Below are positions 5,558-7,228 of a DNA stretch of 7,228 nt, one piece after another. The position numbers and the translations under genes were made by a program. Each line of letters starts with the position of its first letter. Within the stretch, counting starts at the first letter, position 1. The notes below the pieces were generated by a model. It saw only the letters and a list, made by a program, of their open reading frames with translations, was not told the origin of the DNA and did not search any database. The DNA is from an uncultured Porphyromonadaceae bacterium. GTDB lineage: Bacteria > Bacteroidota > Bacteroidia > Bacteroidales > Muribaculaceae. Location of the stretch: positions 1 to 7,228 of the forward strand of contig USKE01000114.1 in NCBI GenBank assembly GCA_900555165.1, written 5' to 3'.

Positions 5558-6703
5558 TTATCTCTTGACGGGGGTGCCCTTGGCAGTTGGGCCTACCGGT
5601 TTCACCGGCATGCCGTCGCGCACTTTCATCATCGCCGAGGTGACATACCGGGCGTCGGGTGCAAGCCCCGAATTCACGATACGGAGTGTGTCGTCATACA
5701 GCTCGCCAATCTTGATGGGGGTATATACTACCTTGTCAGAGTCGTTGACCACATAGACATATTTGCCCAGCTGGTCGGTGCCGATCGAGGCGTCTTTGAT
5801 CAGGATGGCGTGCGGCTCAACCGCATACGGGAACTGCACCGTGGCGAACATGCCGCTGCGCAACCGGCCGTCTTTGTTGTCGAGTATGACACGCATGGCC
5901 ATGGTTCCGGTAGATGGGTCGACGGCCGGACCCGTGTAGTCCACCGGGCCGTAACATGTGCGCGCGATGGTGTCGCCGAAGGTCACCGGCACGTGGTTGT
6001 AGTCAACCTTGTGTCCGCCGGCAGTCTCGGTCATGGCCAGATAGCGTGAATCTTCTATCGAGAAATTCACGTACAGCCGCGAGTCGTCGACCACAGTGGC
6101 CACCTTCACCGGGGCGCCCTCGCCCCCTATATAATCGCCCACGTCGAACAGCGCCGCGCTTACCTTTCCCGAGATAGGGGCGGTGACCGTGCAGTAACCG
6201 AGCTGTGTGCGGGCGTCGCTGATGGCGGCCCGCGCCGTGTTTATCGCGGCCTCGCTTTCGCGCACGGAGCTTTCGGCCTGTACCACATCCATCCGCGAGA
6301 CGGCGTTTGCCTCAAGCGCCTTTTTCATGGCGGCGCACTGGCGGGTGGCGTAGTCATGCTGTGCCTGGGCTGTCTCAAGCTGAGCCTGAGCCTGCTGTAG
6401 CTGGTTGCGGTAGGTCGTCGACTCTATGGTGAAAAGCGGCTGCCCGGCTTTGACACGCTGCCCGTCGGTATAATGTTTGGCTATGATCTTGCCGTTCACG
6501 CGCGCCACTGCATCGGCCTGTTTCGTGGCGGTGAGCTGTGCCGGATAGCTTTGGTGCAGGACTACCGAGTCAACCTCGGGGAGAGCCACGCTGACTGCGG
6601 GAATCTCGGTGCCCGTCTGCTGTTTTTTGTCTGAACGACAGCCTGTCGAGCTTATTGCAACGAATCCGGCGCAGATATATATGAGGGTGGTTATGTGTTT
6701 CAT
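5558..6703 (-). CDS. Periplasmic adaptor (membrane fusion) lipoprotein of the RND efflux system, HlyD/AcrA type
   Basis: This 381-residue protein would link the pump to the outer-membrane channel in the periplasm. A lipoprotein signal peptide is visible: a hydrophobic stretch followed by STGC with Cys22 as the likely lipidated residue, a slightly loose lipobox with Ser at -3. No Asp/Glu-rich surface-export signal follows (RSDKK), so anchoring to the periplasmic face of the inner membrane is expected. The first lipoyl half is at about 63-93 (GQRVKAGQPLF), an Ala/Gln-rich alpha-helical coiled-coil hairpin spans about 98-168, the second lipoyl half starts at APISGKVS (175-182), the beta-barrel domain with VDPSTGTMAMRV and GMFATVQF covers about 205-291, and a membrane-proximal domain follows to about 368. 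The order is the AcrA order. It lies 22 bp after the channel gene and 33 bp before the pump gene, with no Shine-Dalgarno sequence but an A-rich tract before the ATG. Length is normal for the family. Confidence 0.94.
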   Translation of the reverse strand: MKHITTLIYICAGFVAISSTGCRSDKKQQTGTEIPAVSVALPEVDSVVLHQSYPAQLTATKQADAVARVNGKIIAKHYTDGQRVKAGQPLFTIESTTYRNQLQQAQAQLETAQAQHDYATRQCAAMKKALEANAVSRMDVVQAESSVRESEAAINTARAAISDARTQLGYCTVTAPISGKVSAALFDVGDYIGGEGAPVKVATVVDDSRLYVNFSIEDSRYLAMTETAGGHKVDYNHVPVTFGDTIARTCYGPVDYTGPAVDPSTGTMAMRVILDNKDGRLRSGMFATVQFPYAVEPHAILIKDASIGTDQLGKYVYVVNDSDKVVYTPIKIGELYDDTLRIVNSGLAPDARYVTSAMMKVRDGMPVKPVGPTAKGTPVKR

Positions 6704-6725
6704 GATTTCTTATGGTATTGGGTAA

Positions 6726-7228
6726 TCAGATTTCGTATGGATTTCCGCCGAGGGCCTCGTAAAGAGAAATCAGAGCCTGCAATGCCGTGGCTTTCGCCTC
6801 GACAATCGAAGTTTCGGCGCTGAGGGCGTTGAGCTGGGCGGTGACCACATCGCTCATCGGCGCAAGCGAATCACGGTATCTTTCACCCGCCAGCGACAGG
6901 GCCTCGCGGCACTGGGCATCGAGTTGCTGAAGTATCGTGAGCTGACGCATGGCGGCGTCATAGGCTGTAAGGGCATTGTTGACTTCGCCGACGGCCTCTG
7001 TGACGGTTTCGTTGTAGCTGTCCACGGCGGCTCTGGCGGTCTCGCGGGCCTCGGCTACGGCATAACGCCGCGCCATGCCGTCAAAAAGCGTCCAGCTCAG
7101 TGTCGGGGCTATCGACCAGTTGAAAGAGTCGCGGGTGAAAAGGTCGTCGATCTTCTGGGCGGCGGTGCCTACTGTCCCCTCAAGTGTAAGCGTCGGCAGA
7201 AACTCTTTTTTCGCGATGCCTACGGCGG
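6726..7228 (-). CDS. TolC-like outer-membrane efflux channel, partial: C-terminal ~167 residues
   Basis: The 5' end lies beyond the right edge of the window; the frame is open to base 7228, so the ATG at 7076 is internal. The visible part begins with AVGIAKKEFLPTLTLEG, continues with SWTLFDGMARRYAV (near 7076) and ends LYEALGGNPYEI. These are hallmarks of the second half of the outer membrane efflux protein family (OEP; NodT/TolC-like): a beta-strand segment from the barrel, the conserved W-LFDG turn, then two long Ala/Glu-rich coiled-coil helices and the closing LGG motif. In the cell it would form the trimeric channel through the outer membrane that docks onto the adaptor encoded 22 bp downstream. 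It is the first visible gene of the operon. The signal peptide, any N-terminal lipid anchor and the promoter cannot be judged here. Confidence 0.92.
   Translation of the reverse strand, partial: AVGIAKKEFLPTLTLEGTVGTAAQKIDDLFTRDSFNWSIAPTLSWTLFDGMARRYAVAEARETARAAVDSYNETVTEAVGEVNNALTAYDAAMRQLTILQQLDAQCREALSLAGERYRDSLAPMSDVVTAQLNALSAETSIVEAKATALQALISLYEALGGNPYEI

Noticed and set aside
6726..7076. Treating the ATG at 7076 as the true start of the channel gene
   Set aside because: The frame stays open upstream to the window edge and encodes conserved channel sequence (AVGIAKKEFLPTL, SWTLFDG) before this Met.
1..7228. CRISPR arrays, insertion sequences, integrase sites, tRNA or rRNA genes
   Set aside because: No regularly spaced direct repeats, transposase or integrase frames, or recognisable tRNA/rRNA sequence seen on either strand.

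Overview
The window looks like a piece of a Bacteroidales chromosome, probably a moderately GC-rich lineage such as Muribaculaceae (family-level placement is inference). The support is a Bacteroidetes-type promoter (TTTG, 20 nt, TAnnTTTG) in front of ndk, no Shine-Dalgarno-like purine tracts at the visible starts, and the protein families present. Every supported gene lies on the minus strand, so the biology reads from the right end of the window to the left.

Right part (7228 to 2300): a tripartite RND efflux operon in the order outer-membrane channel (5' end cut by the window edge), periplasmic adaptor lipoprotein, and inner-membrane RND pump of the AcrB/HAE1 family. Gaps are 22 and 33 bp, so one transcript is likely. 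Together they would form a proton-driven export system across both membranes. The substrate cannot be told from sequence, and the operon's own promoter and any regulator lie outside the window.

Middle (2299 to 1716): 584 bp without a convincing protein gene, but not empty. On the minus strand it holds a second Bacteroidetes-type promoter just after the pump stop codon, about 300 nt rich in inverted repeats, and a good intrinsic terminator (7-bp stem followed by seven T). This is the layout of an independent RNA of about 335 nt, or alternatively the structured 3' UTR of the pump mRNA. It is the most interesting part of the window. Next come an AT-rich 8-bp inverted repeat and the ndk promoter.

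Left part (1715 to 1): a tightly packed three-gene operon of ndk (nucleoside diphosphate kinase), a secreted M23 metallopeptidase with a C-terminal LysM domain, and the first 87 codons of a sugar-phosphate nucleotidyltransferase. The last two overlap by GTGA, implying translational coupling. The set suggests a cell-wall theme: NTP supply, peptidoglycan cleavage, and activation of a sugar phosphate, possibly MurNAc-1-P in wall recycling (inference).

I saw no CRISPR array, insertion sequence, tRNA or rRNA. The protein-coding parts are ordinary for this phylum.
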